Shown in pieces: positions 34,837 to 43,213 of a stretch of 64,000 bases of DNA. The translations under genes and the position numbers were made by a program. The stretch spans positions 1 to 64,000 of the forward strand of contig JAAZNU010000019.1 of NCBI GenBank assembly GCA_012798135.1, read 5' to 3'. Below the pieces are notes generated by a model. That model did not search any database. It had not been told where the DNA came from and saw nothing but the letters and a program-made list of their open reading frames with translations. Numbering within the stretch: position 1 is the first letter of the stretch; each line of letters opens with the position of its first letter. Source of the stretch: Veillonellaceae bacterium (lineage in GTDB: Bacteria; Bacillota_C; Negativicutes; UBA1444).

Positions 34837-36033
34837 TTACAGAACTCCTTCCTGTTTCAACGCCTCAATTTCATCCTTGGTCATGCCCAGCATCGATGAC
34901 AGCACCTCTTCATTATGCTCGCCGAGCGCAGGAGAAGGTGTGCGGATACTGGGTTTCGTGTCGGAAAGTTTGATGTGCGGGCCGGTGATTTTAATGGGGC
35001 CCGCTTTGGGATGGACAATATCGACGAACATTTCGCGGGCGCCAGCGATGTGTGGATCGGCGGCAACCTGAGCGATATTGTAGATCGGCGCCGCTGGCAC
35101 GCCTATGGCCAGAAGCTCATCGACGATCTCGGCGACGGTCTTGGTTTTCGTCCATTCTTCCACAAACTGTTTGACGGCGGCGTGGTTTTTCACACGATCC
35201 CGTGTTTTGGCATAGTCGGGGTGATCAACCAGCTCCGGCTTGCCGATGTGCTTGGCGAATAATCCGAACAGCTTGTCATTGCCGGCGCCGATAATAACCA
35301 GATCATCCTTGGCCTGGAACGAGTCGTAGGGATAGACCGATTCATAGCGATTGCCGATTCGTTGCGGCAGGCGGTTTTCCACCAGATAAATCATGTTGAT
35401 GATTTCGAGACTGGCGACTGCCGAATCAACCAATGCGACATCCACAACCTGACCAAGCCCGGTATGGGATCGATTGTAAATTGCTGCCAATACACCGATG
35501 GTGACGGACAAACCTCCCAGTACGTCGCCCATGGCGGTGCCGCTACGAGTGGGGTCACCGCCCGGCCAGCCGGTGGTGCTCATCAGGCCGCTCATTGCCT
35601 GACTGATGATGTCATAGCCGGGTCGTTTGGTATATGGCCCATATTGACCAAAGCCGGAAACTGCGGCATAAATAATTCCGGGGTTGATTTCTTTCAGCAC
35701 GTCGTATCCCAATCCCAGTTTGGCCATCGTGCCGGGCCGATAGTTTTCCAGCACCACGTCGGCTTTTTTCACCAGATCCTTAAAAATTTGTTTGCCTTTT
35801 GGCGCTTTCAGGTTCAAGGTCATGCCTTTTTTGTTGCGGTTGAGGTTCATGTAGTAGGCGCTTTCCCCGTTCTTAAACGGTCCCATTTGCCTGCAGTCGG
35901 CTCCTTTGCCGGCTTCCTCGATTTTGATGACGTTGGCGCCCATATCCGCCATCATCATGCTGGCAAATGGTCCCGCCAGCACGCGCGTCAGGTCGAGTAC
36001 GGTGATTCCCTCCAGAGCTCCCAGTCGTTGCAT
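34837..36033 (-). CDS. CaiB/BaiF family CoA-transferase (class III)
   Basis: Transfers CoA between carboxylic acids through an aspartyl-CoA intermediate; 398 residues. It has VLDLTRVLAGPFASMMMADMG, NRNKKGMTLNLK, ENYRPGTMAKLGLGYD, YAAVSGFGQYGPY, and the catalytic aspartate Asp170 in GTAMGDVLGG, one off from Asp169 of formyl-CoA transferase. AAGGAGG stands six bases before the ATG. First gene behind a minus-strand sigma-54 promoter, followed by the lyase gene. By context it could be a succinyl-CoA:citramalate CoA-transferase; the acid cannot be told from sequence. Confidence 0.88.
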   Translation of the reverse strand: MQRLGALEGITVLDLTRVLAGPFASMMMADMGANVIKIEEAGKGADCRQMGPFKNGESAYYMNLNRNKKGMTLNLKAPKGKQIFKDLVKKADVVLENYRPGTMAKLGLGYDVLKEINPGIIYAAVSGFGQYGPYTKRPGYDIISQAMSGLMSTTGWPGGDPTRSGTAMGDVLGGLSVTIGVLAAIYNRSHTGLGQVVDVALVDSAVASLEIINMIYLVENRLPQRIGNRYESVYPYDSFQAKDDLVIIGAGNDKLFGLFAKHIGKPELVDHPDYAKTRDRVKNHAAVKQFVEEWTKTKTVAEIVDELLAIGVPAAPIYNIAQVAADPHIAGAREMFVDIVHPKAGPIKITGPHIKLSDTKPSIRTPSPALGEHNEEVLSSMLGMTKDEIEALKQEGVL

Positions 36034-36079
36034 TTGTGTTCCTCCTTTAAGCATTCCGGTAATATGTTGAAATATATTA

Positions 36080-36095
36080 TGCAATTTTCATGCCA
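36080..36095 (-). promoter_or_regulatory. Sigma-54 (-24/-12) promoter of the CoA-transferase operon
   Basis: On the minus strand TGGCATG-N4-TTGCA matches the consensus with exact GG-GC spacing, preceded by TTT. The RNA would start near 36069, some 35 bases before the CoA-transferase gene. The divergent neighbour is a sigma-54 activator. Confidence 0.85.
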
Positions 36096-36193
36096 AAAAT
36101 CGGTGAAAAAACTTGGCGTTCCGGGCGGGAATGGTTACAATCAAAGGTGGACCGGTATTCTGAAATGAAATGGAAGATGAGGATGCGGAAAAA

Positions 36194-38080
36194 ATGAGTC
36201 GGATTGTTATGATTTCACCGTTCAAAGATCTGGAAGAAGCCGCGCTGGACATCGCTCGGGAACTGAACATTCCGCTGGAAGTATACAAGGGCGGGATGGA
36301 TTCGGCGGGAGAAGCGATTGACCGGCTTGGCGGACCGGAAGTGGATGTTTTTATCAGCCGGGGGGGAACCTCGGATTATATTGCCCAACATTATAATGTA
36401 CCGGTGGTAAATATCAGTACCGGTTTATATGATATTATGGAATCATGCGAAGAGGCGCGGAAAATCTCGCGCCGAATAGCGATAACCTCCTTCGCCAAGC
36501 CTTTTGTCGGCATGCGGTTGCTTGAAAAAGCTATGGATATTACGATTACCGAGTTGGTTTTTCATAGTCAGGCGAATCTGGAAAAGCTAATTGCCGATTT
36601 GTCGCAAGAAGGTGATTATTGCGTTGTCGGCGGTGGGCAAACTGTGCCGGAAGCCCAGAAAAATGGGTTGCCTGCGGTCTTCTTGCGAGCCAGCCGCGAC
36701 ACGATCCGCGAAACCTTGTTGCAGGCGGTAGAGGTAGCCCGGCTGCGGCGGGAAGAGAAACGCCGGGCCTATCGCCTAAAAGCGATTCTGGATAGCGTGT
36801 ATGACGGTATTATTGCGGTGGATGCGGCAGGAAGATTGGAAATTTTGAATCCTGCCGCCGAACGAATGTTGAATGTCAAAGCCAGCCAGTCTATTGGCAA
36901 GCAGGCCAAACAAATTATTCCCAATTCCCAGCTGCATGAAATACTCCACACCGGCAAGGCGGAGATTGGCGAATTACAAGACTTGGGCGGCGGGATGCAG
37001 ATTGTCACCAACCGGGTTCCGATCAAAGATGAAACTGAGATCATGGGCGCCGTTGCCACGTTTCAGGACGCTTCGCGCCTGATTCAAGTCGAACACCGGC
37101 TGCGGCGGGAAATGGTGAAAAATCGGTTTGCCGCAAAATACCGTCTGAATGATATTGTCGGCGAGTCGCCACGATTGCTCGAAACCAAGGCAATGGCGGC
37201 CAAGTATGCCTTGTCTGATTTGACGTTGTTGATTTTTGGACCGTCCGGCAGCGGCAAAGAAATGTTCGCCCAGGGAATCCATGCGGCGGGGCGACGCAAC
37301 AACCATCCGTTTGTAGCGATTAACTGTGCCGCGCTGCCGCCGACCTTGCTGGAGAGTGAGCTGTTCGGCTATGACGAGGGAGCCTTTACCGGCGCCAAGC
37401 GGAAAGGGAAACTTGGCCTGTTTGAGATGGGGCACGGCGGGACCGTGTTTCTCGACGAAATTGACGCTTTACCGATCGAACTGCAGGGACGGTTGCTGCG
37501 GGTGCTGCAGGAAAAGGAAGTTCTGCGGGTAGGCGGCGACACGATCATTCCCGTCGACATCCGGGTTATTGCTGCCGCCAACAAATTGCCGCATGAATTG
37601 GTCACGGCGGGCAAATTGCGTGAAGACCTGTATTATCGCCTCAATGTTCTATATTTGGAAATTCCGAGCCTGCAAGAGCGCCTGCAGGATATCCCTCTGC
37701 TGTGCCGCCATTTTTTGACGACTTTACAATCCGGAGCCAACTGGCAGTTTATCGAAGCAATCCTACCCTATTTGTTAAGATACAGCTGGCCAGGCAATGT
37801 GCGGGAATTGGTCAACTTTTGCCAGCGTTTGTCGTTTTACGGGGAAGAGGTATTGCAGACCAACGATGCGGAACAGTTGTTGCGGCGAATTGCCCCCAAT
37901 ATGATGGCGGCGCTGACCTCCCGATCGTCAGCGGAAGCTTTGTCGGCGCGGGTGAATGAGTTTGAAACGCGCCTTATCCGGGATGCGGTGCAAGCGACGG
38001 GGAGTTTGCGCAAGGCGGCTGAAAAGTTGGGGGTTCCCAAATCGACGTTGGCGCGAAAAGTGAAGGAAAGCCGGCAGTGA
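36194..38080 (+). CDS. PrpR-like sigma-54-dependent transcriptional activator
   Basis: Enhancer-binding protein of 628 residues. Order: PrpR_N receptor domain (about 1-185, with DVFISRGGTSDYIAQHYNVP), PAS (about 195-310, LKAILDSVYDGIIAVDAAGR), AAA+ (about 325-555) with GPSGSGKEMFAQ, the sigma-54 loop GAFTGAKRKG and GTVFLDEIDA, and a Fis-type HTH at the end (LRKAAEKLGVPKSTLARKV). An ATG 24 bases upstream is possible, but the family normally begins near MSRIVMISPF. Divergent from the CoA-transferase operon, whose promoter is -24/-12, and followed by a second such promoter for dctQM: it may switch on both. Inducer probably an acyl-CoA or carboxylate. Confidence 0.9.
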   Translation: MSRIVMISPFKDLEEAALDIARELNIPLEVYKGGMDSAGEAIDRLGGPEVDVFISRGGTSDYIAQHYNVPVVNISTGLYDIMESCEEARKISRRIAITSFAKPFVGMRLLEKAMDITITELVFHSQANLEKLIADLSQEGDYCVVGGGQTVPEAQKNGLPAVFLRASRDTIRETLLQAVEVARLRREEKRRAYRLKAILDSVYDGIIAVDAAGRLEILNPAAERMLNVKASQSIGKQAKQIIPNSQLHEILHTGKAEIGELQDLGGGMQIVTNRVPIKDETEIMGAVATFQDASRLIQVEHRLRREMVKNRFAAKYRLNDIVGESPRLLETKAMAAKYALSDLTLLIFGPSGSGKEMFAQGIHAAGRRNNHPFVAINCAALPPTLLESELFGYDEGAFTGAKRKGKLGLFEMGHGGTVFLDEIDALPIELQGRLLRVLQEKEVLRVGGDTIIPVDIRVIAAANKLPHELVTAGKLREDLYYRLNVLYLEIPSLQERLQDIPLLCRHFLTTLQSGANWQFIEAILPYLLRYSWPGNVRELVNFCQRLSFYGEEVLQTNDAEQLLRRIAPNMMAALTSRSSAEALSARVNEFETRLIRDAVQATGSLRKAAEKLGVPKSTLARKVKESRQ

Positions 38081-38091
38081 CCAAGAAGAAC

Positions 38092-38133
38092 CGTCCTGTT
38101 TTTGGGACGAATCGTATCAAAAACGGGACGAAT
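38092..38133 (+). promoter_or_regulatory. Probable enhancer sites for the sigma-54 activator
   Basis: GGGACGAAT occurs at 38104-38112 and again at 38125-38133, 21 bases apart, which is two helical turns. An inverted half-site CGTCC (38092-38096) faces the first copy. They lie 40 to 80 bases before the predicted start of the dctQM transcript, just after the activator gene. Confidence 0.55.
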
Positions 38134-38144
38134 GTATGATCCGC

Positions 38145-38160
38145 CGGCAGGGAAAATGCA
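38145..38160 (+). promoter_or_regulatory. Sigma-54 (-24/-12) promoter of the dctQM pair
   Basis: CGGCAGG-N4-ATGCA keeps the essential GG and GC at exact spacing but differs from the consensus at the first base of each box and at one inner base. Predicted start near 38172. The repeats upstream and the position behind a sigma-54 activator support it. Confidence 0.6.
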
Positions 38161-38214
38161 ATCGTTGATGAACTATTACACTATCTTGCAAACCGGACGA
38201 AGGGGGGAGTTTTT

Positions 38215-38703
38215 CTGTCGCTGTTACGTAATTTCAATTCCGCGTTGCTGAAAGTGGCGGGATGGAGTGTCATGCTGTCGATGGCCGCAATTGCTGTAGT
38301 GATCCCGTATGAAGTGTTTGGTCGCTACGTTTTGGGCAGAATGTCGACCTGGACCGGCGAATTTTCCCAGTATGCATTGGTATGGGCTTCGATGATGGGT
38401 GGAGCTGTCGGACTGAAACGAGGCTATCAGGTTGGAATCACCGCTCTTACCGATCGCCTTGCTCCAGGGTCGGCGCGTTTTCTGCAAGGAATCGGCTATT
38501 TGTGCATGTTGGCTTTTTTTGCGCTTATGACGTATTATGGCATAGATCAGATGTTGATGAATGCACATCAGACGTCGGCCACCATGGGAGTCCGGATGAG
38601 CATTCCTTATTCGGCGTTGCCCATCGGTTTTTTGGTCATGTTTTTTGTCACGCTGGAACAGTGGCTGGATTTTTGGCTGGTTTTGCCGTCGAGGAGGGAA
38701 TAA
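38215..38703 (+). CDS. TRAP transporter small permease, DctQ family (probable CTG start)
   Basis: Small TRAP membrane subunit, about 162 residues with four helices; IPYEVFGRYVLGRMSTWTGE is the family signature. There is no ATG, GTG or TTG in frame near the only strong ribosome site (AGGGGGGAG at 38201-38209). A CTG five bases after it, or another six bases later, gives the expected N-terminus (LLRNFNSALLKVAGWSVML); the first TTG, at 38245, is 35 bases away. A rare CTG start is therefore proposed. No DctP gene accompanies this pair. Confidence 0.78.
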   Translation: MSLLRNFNSALLKVAGWSVMLSMAAIAVVIPYEVFGRYVLGRMSTWTGEFSQYALVWASMMGGAVGLKRGYQVGITALTDRLAPGSARFLQGIGYLCMLAFFALMTYYGIDQMLMNAHQTSATMGVRMSIPYSALPIGFLVMFFVTLEQWLDFWLVLPSRRE

Positions 38704-38704
38704 G

Positions 38705-39979
38705 GTGCTAATCGCGTTTATTGCCGGATTCGTTGTGCTATTGGCGCTCGGCATTCCCATCACGATTGGCTTGGGTGGGTCAGCCATGCTGTATGTATTG
38801 CTGCAGGGAGATTTATCACCAACCATGCTGATTCAGACCACCTTTGCCGGGATGGCTTCTTTCCCGCTGCTGGCTATTCCTTTGTTCATGTTGGCCGGCA
38901 ATTTTATGAACGAGGGCGGTCTGACCCGCGACCTCGTAAAATTTGCCCGGTTGATCCTGGGACATATCAACGGCGGACTGGGACTGGCCACGATTTTGGC
39001 CAGCGCAATTTTTGCGGCGATTTCCGGCGCGGCGGTAGCCACGGCGGTGGCAATCGGTATGGTGATGATTCCGGCAATGAAGGAAGCCGGCTACGACGAA
39101 GAAATATCGGCGGCGGTGACCGCGACGGCATCCTGCATGGGTCCGATCATTCCACCGAGCATTCCGTTCATTATGTACGGGGTCATTGCCAATGTGTCAA
39201 TTGGCGCCCTGTTCCTGGGCGGAGTAGTGCCGGGATTGTTGTTGGCCGCCGGACTGATGCTGTACATGTATTATGTTGCCAAAACCAGAAACTATCCACG
39301 GGAGAACCGGGCCACGTTTTCCGAAATGGTCGCCGGAACGCGCCAAGCCTTGCCGGCGTTGCTCATGCCGATCATCATCATGGGCGGAATTTTGGGCGGT
39401 GCCTTTACACCGACCGAAGCAGCCGGCGTGGCGGCGTTATACGCATTGATTGTTGGCGGACTTTTTTTTCGCAAAATTAAATGGGCACGATTGCCGCATC
39501 TTCTGTTGGAGTCCGGGGTTGAATCCGCGATGGTCATGCTGTTGCTGGGATTGTCCGAACCGTTTTCCTGGATTATCGCCGTCGAGCAGATTCCTCAGTT
39601 GATCATCGACGCTATCGGTCAAATCAGCTCTTCTCCCTATGTCATCCTTTTGTTGATCAATGTTTTGCTGCTGCTGGTGGGCATCCCGCTGGAGACGGCG
39701 CCGGCCATTACGATTGTGACTCCGGTCCTGGCGCCAATGGCGGTGAAGTTGGGAATCGATCCGATTCACCTGGGTATTGTGGTGTGTTTCAATCTTGTTC
39801 TGGGTCTGATTACGCCGCCGGTAGGGGCCGTTTTGTTTGCGATCTGCAGCCTGTCCGGACTCAGCGTGGAGAGGTTGAGCAAGGGGATCTGGATTCCGTT
39901 CCTCATTGCGCTGGTCGTGTTAGCCTTGATTACCTATATTCCGGCGTTGACGACTTTTTTGCCCAGAGCTTTAATGTAG
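38705..39979 (+). CDS. TRAP transporter large permease, DctM family
   Basis: Large TRAP subunit, 424 residues and about twelve helices: FPLLAIPLFMLAGNFMNEGG, GAAVATAVAIGMVMIPAMKE, CMGPIIPPSIPFIMYGVI, LVLGLITPPVGAVLF. Start is GTG, one base after the DctQ stop and behind GAGGAGGGA. A strong terminator follows. It presumably shares a binding protein encoded elsewhere, or the one on the opposite strand at 41927-42937. Confidence 0.9.
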   Translation: MLIAFIAGFVVLLALGIPITIGLGGSAMLYVLLQGDLSPTMLIQTTFAGMASFPLLAIPLFMLAGNFMNEGGLTRDLVKFARLILGHINGGLGLATILASAIFAAISGAAVATAVAIGMVMIPAMKEAGYDEEISAAVTATASCMGPIIPPSIPFIMYGVIANVSIGALFLGGVVPGLLLAAGLMLYMYYVAKTRNYPRENRATFSEMVAGTRQALPALLMPIIIMGGILGGAFTPTEAAGVAALYALIVGGLFFRKIKWARLPHLLLESGVESAMVMLLLGLSEPFSWIIAVEQIPQLIIDAIGQISSSPYVILLLINVLLLLVGIPLETAPAITIVTPVLAPMAVKLGIDPIHLGIVVCFNLVLGLITPPVGAVLFAICSLSGLSVERLSKGIWIPFLIALVVLALITYIPALTTFLPRALM

Positions 39980-40004
39980 CAGGATGCCGCTTGCCAATGA
40001 ACAT

Positions 40005-40043
40005 AAAAAAGCCGGCTGGCTCGTAACGGAGCAGCCGGCTTTT
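40005..40043. terminator. Bidirectional terminator between two TRAP operons
   Basis: AAAAGCCGGCTG and CAGCCGGCTTTT with an inner GCTC/GAGC-type extension form a strong hairpin with A and T flanks. It serves both convergent dctM genes. Confidence 0.82.
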
Positions 40044-40067
40044 GATATCCAGGGGTTTGGTTCCGGG

Positions 40068-41348
40068 CTATTTCCCAAATACCAGAGCGGGCAGCCACAA
40101 AGTGACTTGCGGTACGTAACTGACGAGGAGCAGCACGACCAGGGTTACGCAGATGAAAGGCAACAGCGCCCAAGTCAGTTTGCCGACGGACACTTTGGCA
40201 ATCGATGAAGCCACAAACAGGCAGACTCCGACGGGCGGCGTGGTTAGGCCGATGACCAGATTCAGTACGCACATCAGGGAGAACTGAATCGGATCGATAC
40301 CGAGCTGCAACGCCGGTTTCAAAAGGATTGGCATCAAAATCATCAGCGCCGCGATGGTTTCCATGAACATGCCGACAAAGATGAGCAAAATATTGACCAA
40401 CAGAATGTAAACCAGGGGGTTTTTGGAGATATCCAGCATGGCCGTGGTGACCATGAGCGGAATTTCCTCGCTGGTCAAAATCCAGGCAAACACATTGGCA
40501 AAGCCGACCAACACCATTAGCGAGGCGGTAGTGACTGCCGATTCAAAAAAGATTTTTGGCAGCATGGAGGGCTTCAGTTCCTTATAGACGAAGAATCCGA
40601 CGATGATGGCGTAAAATACCGCCACCATGGAGGCTTCGGTCGGCGTGAAGATACCGCCCATAATGCCGCCAAGAATAATCAGTGTCATTAAGATCGCCCA
40701 GAACGCGCCGAAAAAATTGGTGACCACTTCTTTGAACGGTAGGCGTTCATCTTTAGGATAGCCGCGCTTGGCAGAAATAAAATAGGCCACGCCGCCGATG
40801 CCGAGCCCGAGCAGCAAACCCGGGATGATGCCGCCAACCAGCAAGCGGCTGACGGAAAGACCGGTTACGGTTCCGGCGATGACCATCGGCAGACTGGGGG
40901 GGATGATCGGCCCCATCGTGGATGCCGCGGCGGTGACGGCGCCGGAAAATTCCTTGCCGTAGCCTCGTTTGACCATGGCCGGGATCATAATGGTACCGAT
41001 ACTCACCGCATCCGATACTGCGGTTCCGCTGATGCCGGCAAAGACCATGGACGCGCCGACATTGGCCAAAGCCAGGCCGCCCCGGATGTGACCGACTACG
41101 GCCAGACAAAATTTGATGATTCGTTCGGTGATTCCGCCGACATTCATCAGATTGCCGGCGAGAATAAACCCGGGAACGCACAGGATGACGAAGCTGTCGA
41201 TGCCGGAAAACATCCGCTCCGGGATGATACTGAGCGGAATATCGGAAAACGCTATATAGACGAAGGAGGAAAATCCCAAGCTAAAAGCGATGGGCATTCG
41301 AAGGATGACGCACCCCAGGAAGACGGCGAACAAGACATAGACCATCAT
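40068..41348 (-). CDS. TRAP transporter large permease, DctM family
   Basis: Large TRAP subunit, 426 residues: DSFVILCVPGFILAGNLMNVGG, GTAVSDAVSIGTIMIPAM, STMGPIIPPSLPMVIAG, NLVIGLTTPPVGVCLFVASS. It ends in VSYVPQVTLWLPALVFGK. The ATG overlaps the stop of the DctQ gene by four bases. Last gene of a complete dctPQM operon on the minus strand. Confidence 0.92.
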   Translation of the reverse strand: MMVYVLFAVFLGCVILRMPIAFSLGFSSFVYIAFSDIPLSIIPERMFSGIDSFVILCVPGFILAGNLMNVGGITERIIKFCLAVVGHIRGGLALANVGASMVFAGISGTAVSDAVSIGTIMIPAMVKRGYGKEFSGAVTAAASTMGPIIPPSLPMVIAGTVTGLSVSRLLVGGIIPGLLLGLGIGGVAYFISAKRGYPKDERLPFKEVVTNFFGAFWAILMTLIILGGIMGGIFTPTEASMVAVFYAIIVGFFVYKELKPSMLPKIFFESAVTTASLMVLVGFANVFAWILTSEEIPLMVTTAMLDISKNPLVYILLVNILLIFVGMFMETIAALMILMPILLKPALQLGIDPIQFSLMCVLNLVIGLTTPPVGVCLFVASSIAKVSVGKLTWALLPFICVTLVVLLLVSYVPQVTLWLPALVFGK

Positions 41349-41854
41349 AACGCCTCGCCTCCCTTGCTGCCCGCATCCTCGTTCTTGATGCTCCCGGTTT
41401 GGATCATCCGGGCAACGGAGCGGGCGAGGTACAAAGTGAGCATGATGGTTTGCAGCCCAATCGCTGCATAAAAGACTTTCATCGGCCAGATCAAGGCGGC
41501 CGAAGTCTGCCCTTCCACCGCAATGGTCAGTTTAGTCGCTTCATAGGCCATGACACCGCAAAAAAACATTAGTATCGCATCCAATAATATCGCCAGCCAT
41601 ATCTGTGCTTTCTGCGGCAGATGCACAGTAAAAGAATCCACATCGACATAGGCTTGTTCACGCACGGCCGGCCCGGCGGCAAAGCCGACGGCCCACATGA
41701 AGAAGAAGCGGGACGCTTCTTCCGTCCAGGCCGGAACCTGCGGCAGGGCAACCCGGGCAAAGACCTGTAGCAGCACGACGCCAACCAGCATAAACATGTT
41801 CAGCACCGAACCCAGCCACATGAATTGATCGAGAATTTTAAACAATTTGTTCAC
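41345..41854 (-). CDS. TRAP transporter small permease, DctQ family
   Basis: Small TRAP subunit, 169 residues: VLLQVFARVALPQVPAWTEEA is the family signature, followed by FFFMWAVGFAAGPAVREQAY. Start is GTG behind GGAGG; the frame continues upstream but without another signal. It lies 72 bases after the dctP stop. In that gap, CGGAGGATG and CATCCTCCG form a hairpin that may protect the dctP message or reduce readthrough. Confidence 0.9.
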   Translation of the reverse strand: MNKLFKILDQFMWLGSVLNMFMLVGVVLLQVFARVALPQVPAWTEEASRFFFMWAVGFAAGPAVREQAYVDVDSFTVHLPQKAQIWLAILLDAILMFFCGVMAYEATKLTIAVEGQTSAALIWPMKVFYAAIGLQTIMLTLYLARSVARMIQTGSIKNEDAGSKGGEAL

Positions 41855-41926
41855 GTGAGACCTCCAGCTAAAGAACGGAGGATGCCGTTGTACGGACATC
41901 CTCCGTTCGGATTCCTGTGGGCGGGC

Positions 41927-42937
41927 CTATTTCATGTTGACGATTTTGTTGTACAAAGCCTTTTGATCTGCGTCAAATTTGGCTAGCACCGCATCTTTCG
42001 ATTTGGCCTGGAAGGCCGCCATATCGACGTCGACAAAGGTCATTTTGCTTTTCAGGAAAGTTTCCAGGGCTTTTTCATCTTTGACGAACAATTCATTTTC
42101 ATATTTCTGCATTTCTTTGGCAGCGTCCAGAATGACTTTTTGCAGGTCTTCCGGCAAAGATTTGAAGCGTTTTTCGCCGATGCAGACATAGATCCAGGAG
42201 CGGACGTGACTGGTTTTGTTCAGGTATTTCTGGACTTCAAAGAAGTTGGCGCTTTTGATCAGGGCATAGGGGTTTTCCTGGCCGTCGATGGCGCCTTGCT
42301 GCAGACTGGTGAATACTTCCGAGAAGGCCATCGGGATCGGTTTGGCGCCGAGGGCCTGCCAAGTGTCGACGAACAGCGGGACGTTGGGAACGCGGACTTT
42401 GAGGCCTTTCAAGTCGTCCGGAGTTTTAATGGGGCGATTCGAGGTCAGGTCGCGGGGTCCTCGCTCAAAGTAGGCAATGGGTCGAATCTTGACTTTTTCG
42501 AGAACCTGGGCTTCGATTTCTTTGCCGATTTCGCCGCCGGCCACTTTATGCAACTGGGCGGAATCGCGCAACAGGTAGGGAGTCGCCATCAAAATTGTTT
42601 TGCTGGCGCCGAACGTGGTCAACGTTTCACCGAAAATGCCGATGTCGGCGGTGCCGTTCTGAATGCTGGTGACCAGATCTTTTTCTTTACCGAGCTGTTC
42701 GTTGGGATAGACTTTGACCTCAATACGGCCTTTGGAATTTTTCTCGACGATTTCTTTAAATTTCAGTGCGCCGAGATGCCAAGTGTTCTTTTCATCCGCC
42801 AGGTGACCGAATTTCAGGGTGATTTTGTCCGGGGTTTTGGGCGCATCCGCTTTTTTGGCGCCGCCGCCGCAACCTGCGGATACGAGGAGGGCGAGGCCAA
42901 GTACAGCTACACTCGCCAGTTTGACCATCTGTTTCAT
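41927..42937 (-). CDS. TRAP transporter substrate-binding lipoprotein, DctP family
   Basis: Solute receptor, 336 residues, with lipoprotein signal MKQMVKLASVAVLGLALLVS ending in AGC (Cys near 23). Mature marks are LKFGHLADEKNTWHLGA, YFERGPRDLTSNRPI, LKGLKVRVPNVPLFVDTW, and FSEVFTSLQQGAIDGQENP. The ATG was chosen for AAAGGA and the signal peptide; the open frame extends 231 bases upstream with no such features. First gene of dctPQM. A 15-base palindrome lies 47 bases upstream. Confidence 0.92.
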   Translation of the reverse strand: MKQMVKLASVAVLGLALLVSAGCGGGAKKADAPKTPDKITLKFGHLADEKNTWHLGALKFKEIVEKNSKGRIEVKVYPNEQLGKEKDLVTSIQNGTADIGIFGETLTTFGASKTILMATPYLLRDSAQLHKVAGGEIGKEIEAQVLEKVKIRPIAYFERGPRDLTSNRPIKTPDDLKGLKVRVPNVPLFVDTWQALGAKPIPMAFSEVFTSLQQGAIDGQENPYALIKSANFFEVQKYLNKTSHVRSWIYVCIGEKRFKSLPEDLQKVILDAAKEMQKYENELFVKDEKALETFLKSKMTFVDVDMAAFQAKSKDAVLAKFDADQKALYNKIVNMK

Positions 42938-42983
42938 GCGTTCACGGTCCTTTCCTTTTTTGAATTTCCCGTACTTATTGTCA

Positions 42984-42998
42984 CACTGCCGGGCAGTG
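42984..42998. promoter_or_regulatory. Palindrome upstream of dctP
   Basis: CACTGCC-G-GGCAGTG, perfect seven-base arms around one central base, within the dctP leader and too compact for a stable RNA hairpin. Likely a protein-binding site; the regulator is not identified. Confidence 0.4.
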
Positions 42999-43213
42999 GA
43001 CCGGGCGGATTTCAGATACCTACCATAATTCGATTTAGGAGCACGGATTCCTGCTGCGACGACGGAAAAAATTACGCTATTTGTGATAGGCGGTAGCCTG
43101 CATCCGGAGTTTCGACTGATATGTCCTATAATGCGGTCCGCTGAAATGATATAATGGATCTTGCTCAAGGGCTTCCGTCAATGCGCAACCAATGTCGGTA
43201 AGAAGGAGAATCC

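Noticed and set aside
38161..38190. Second -24/-12 element ending in TTGCA near 38190
   Set aside because: The upstream half (TTACAC) has the wrong sequence and spacing; the element at 38145-38160 is better.
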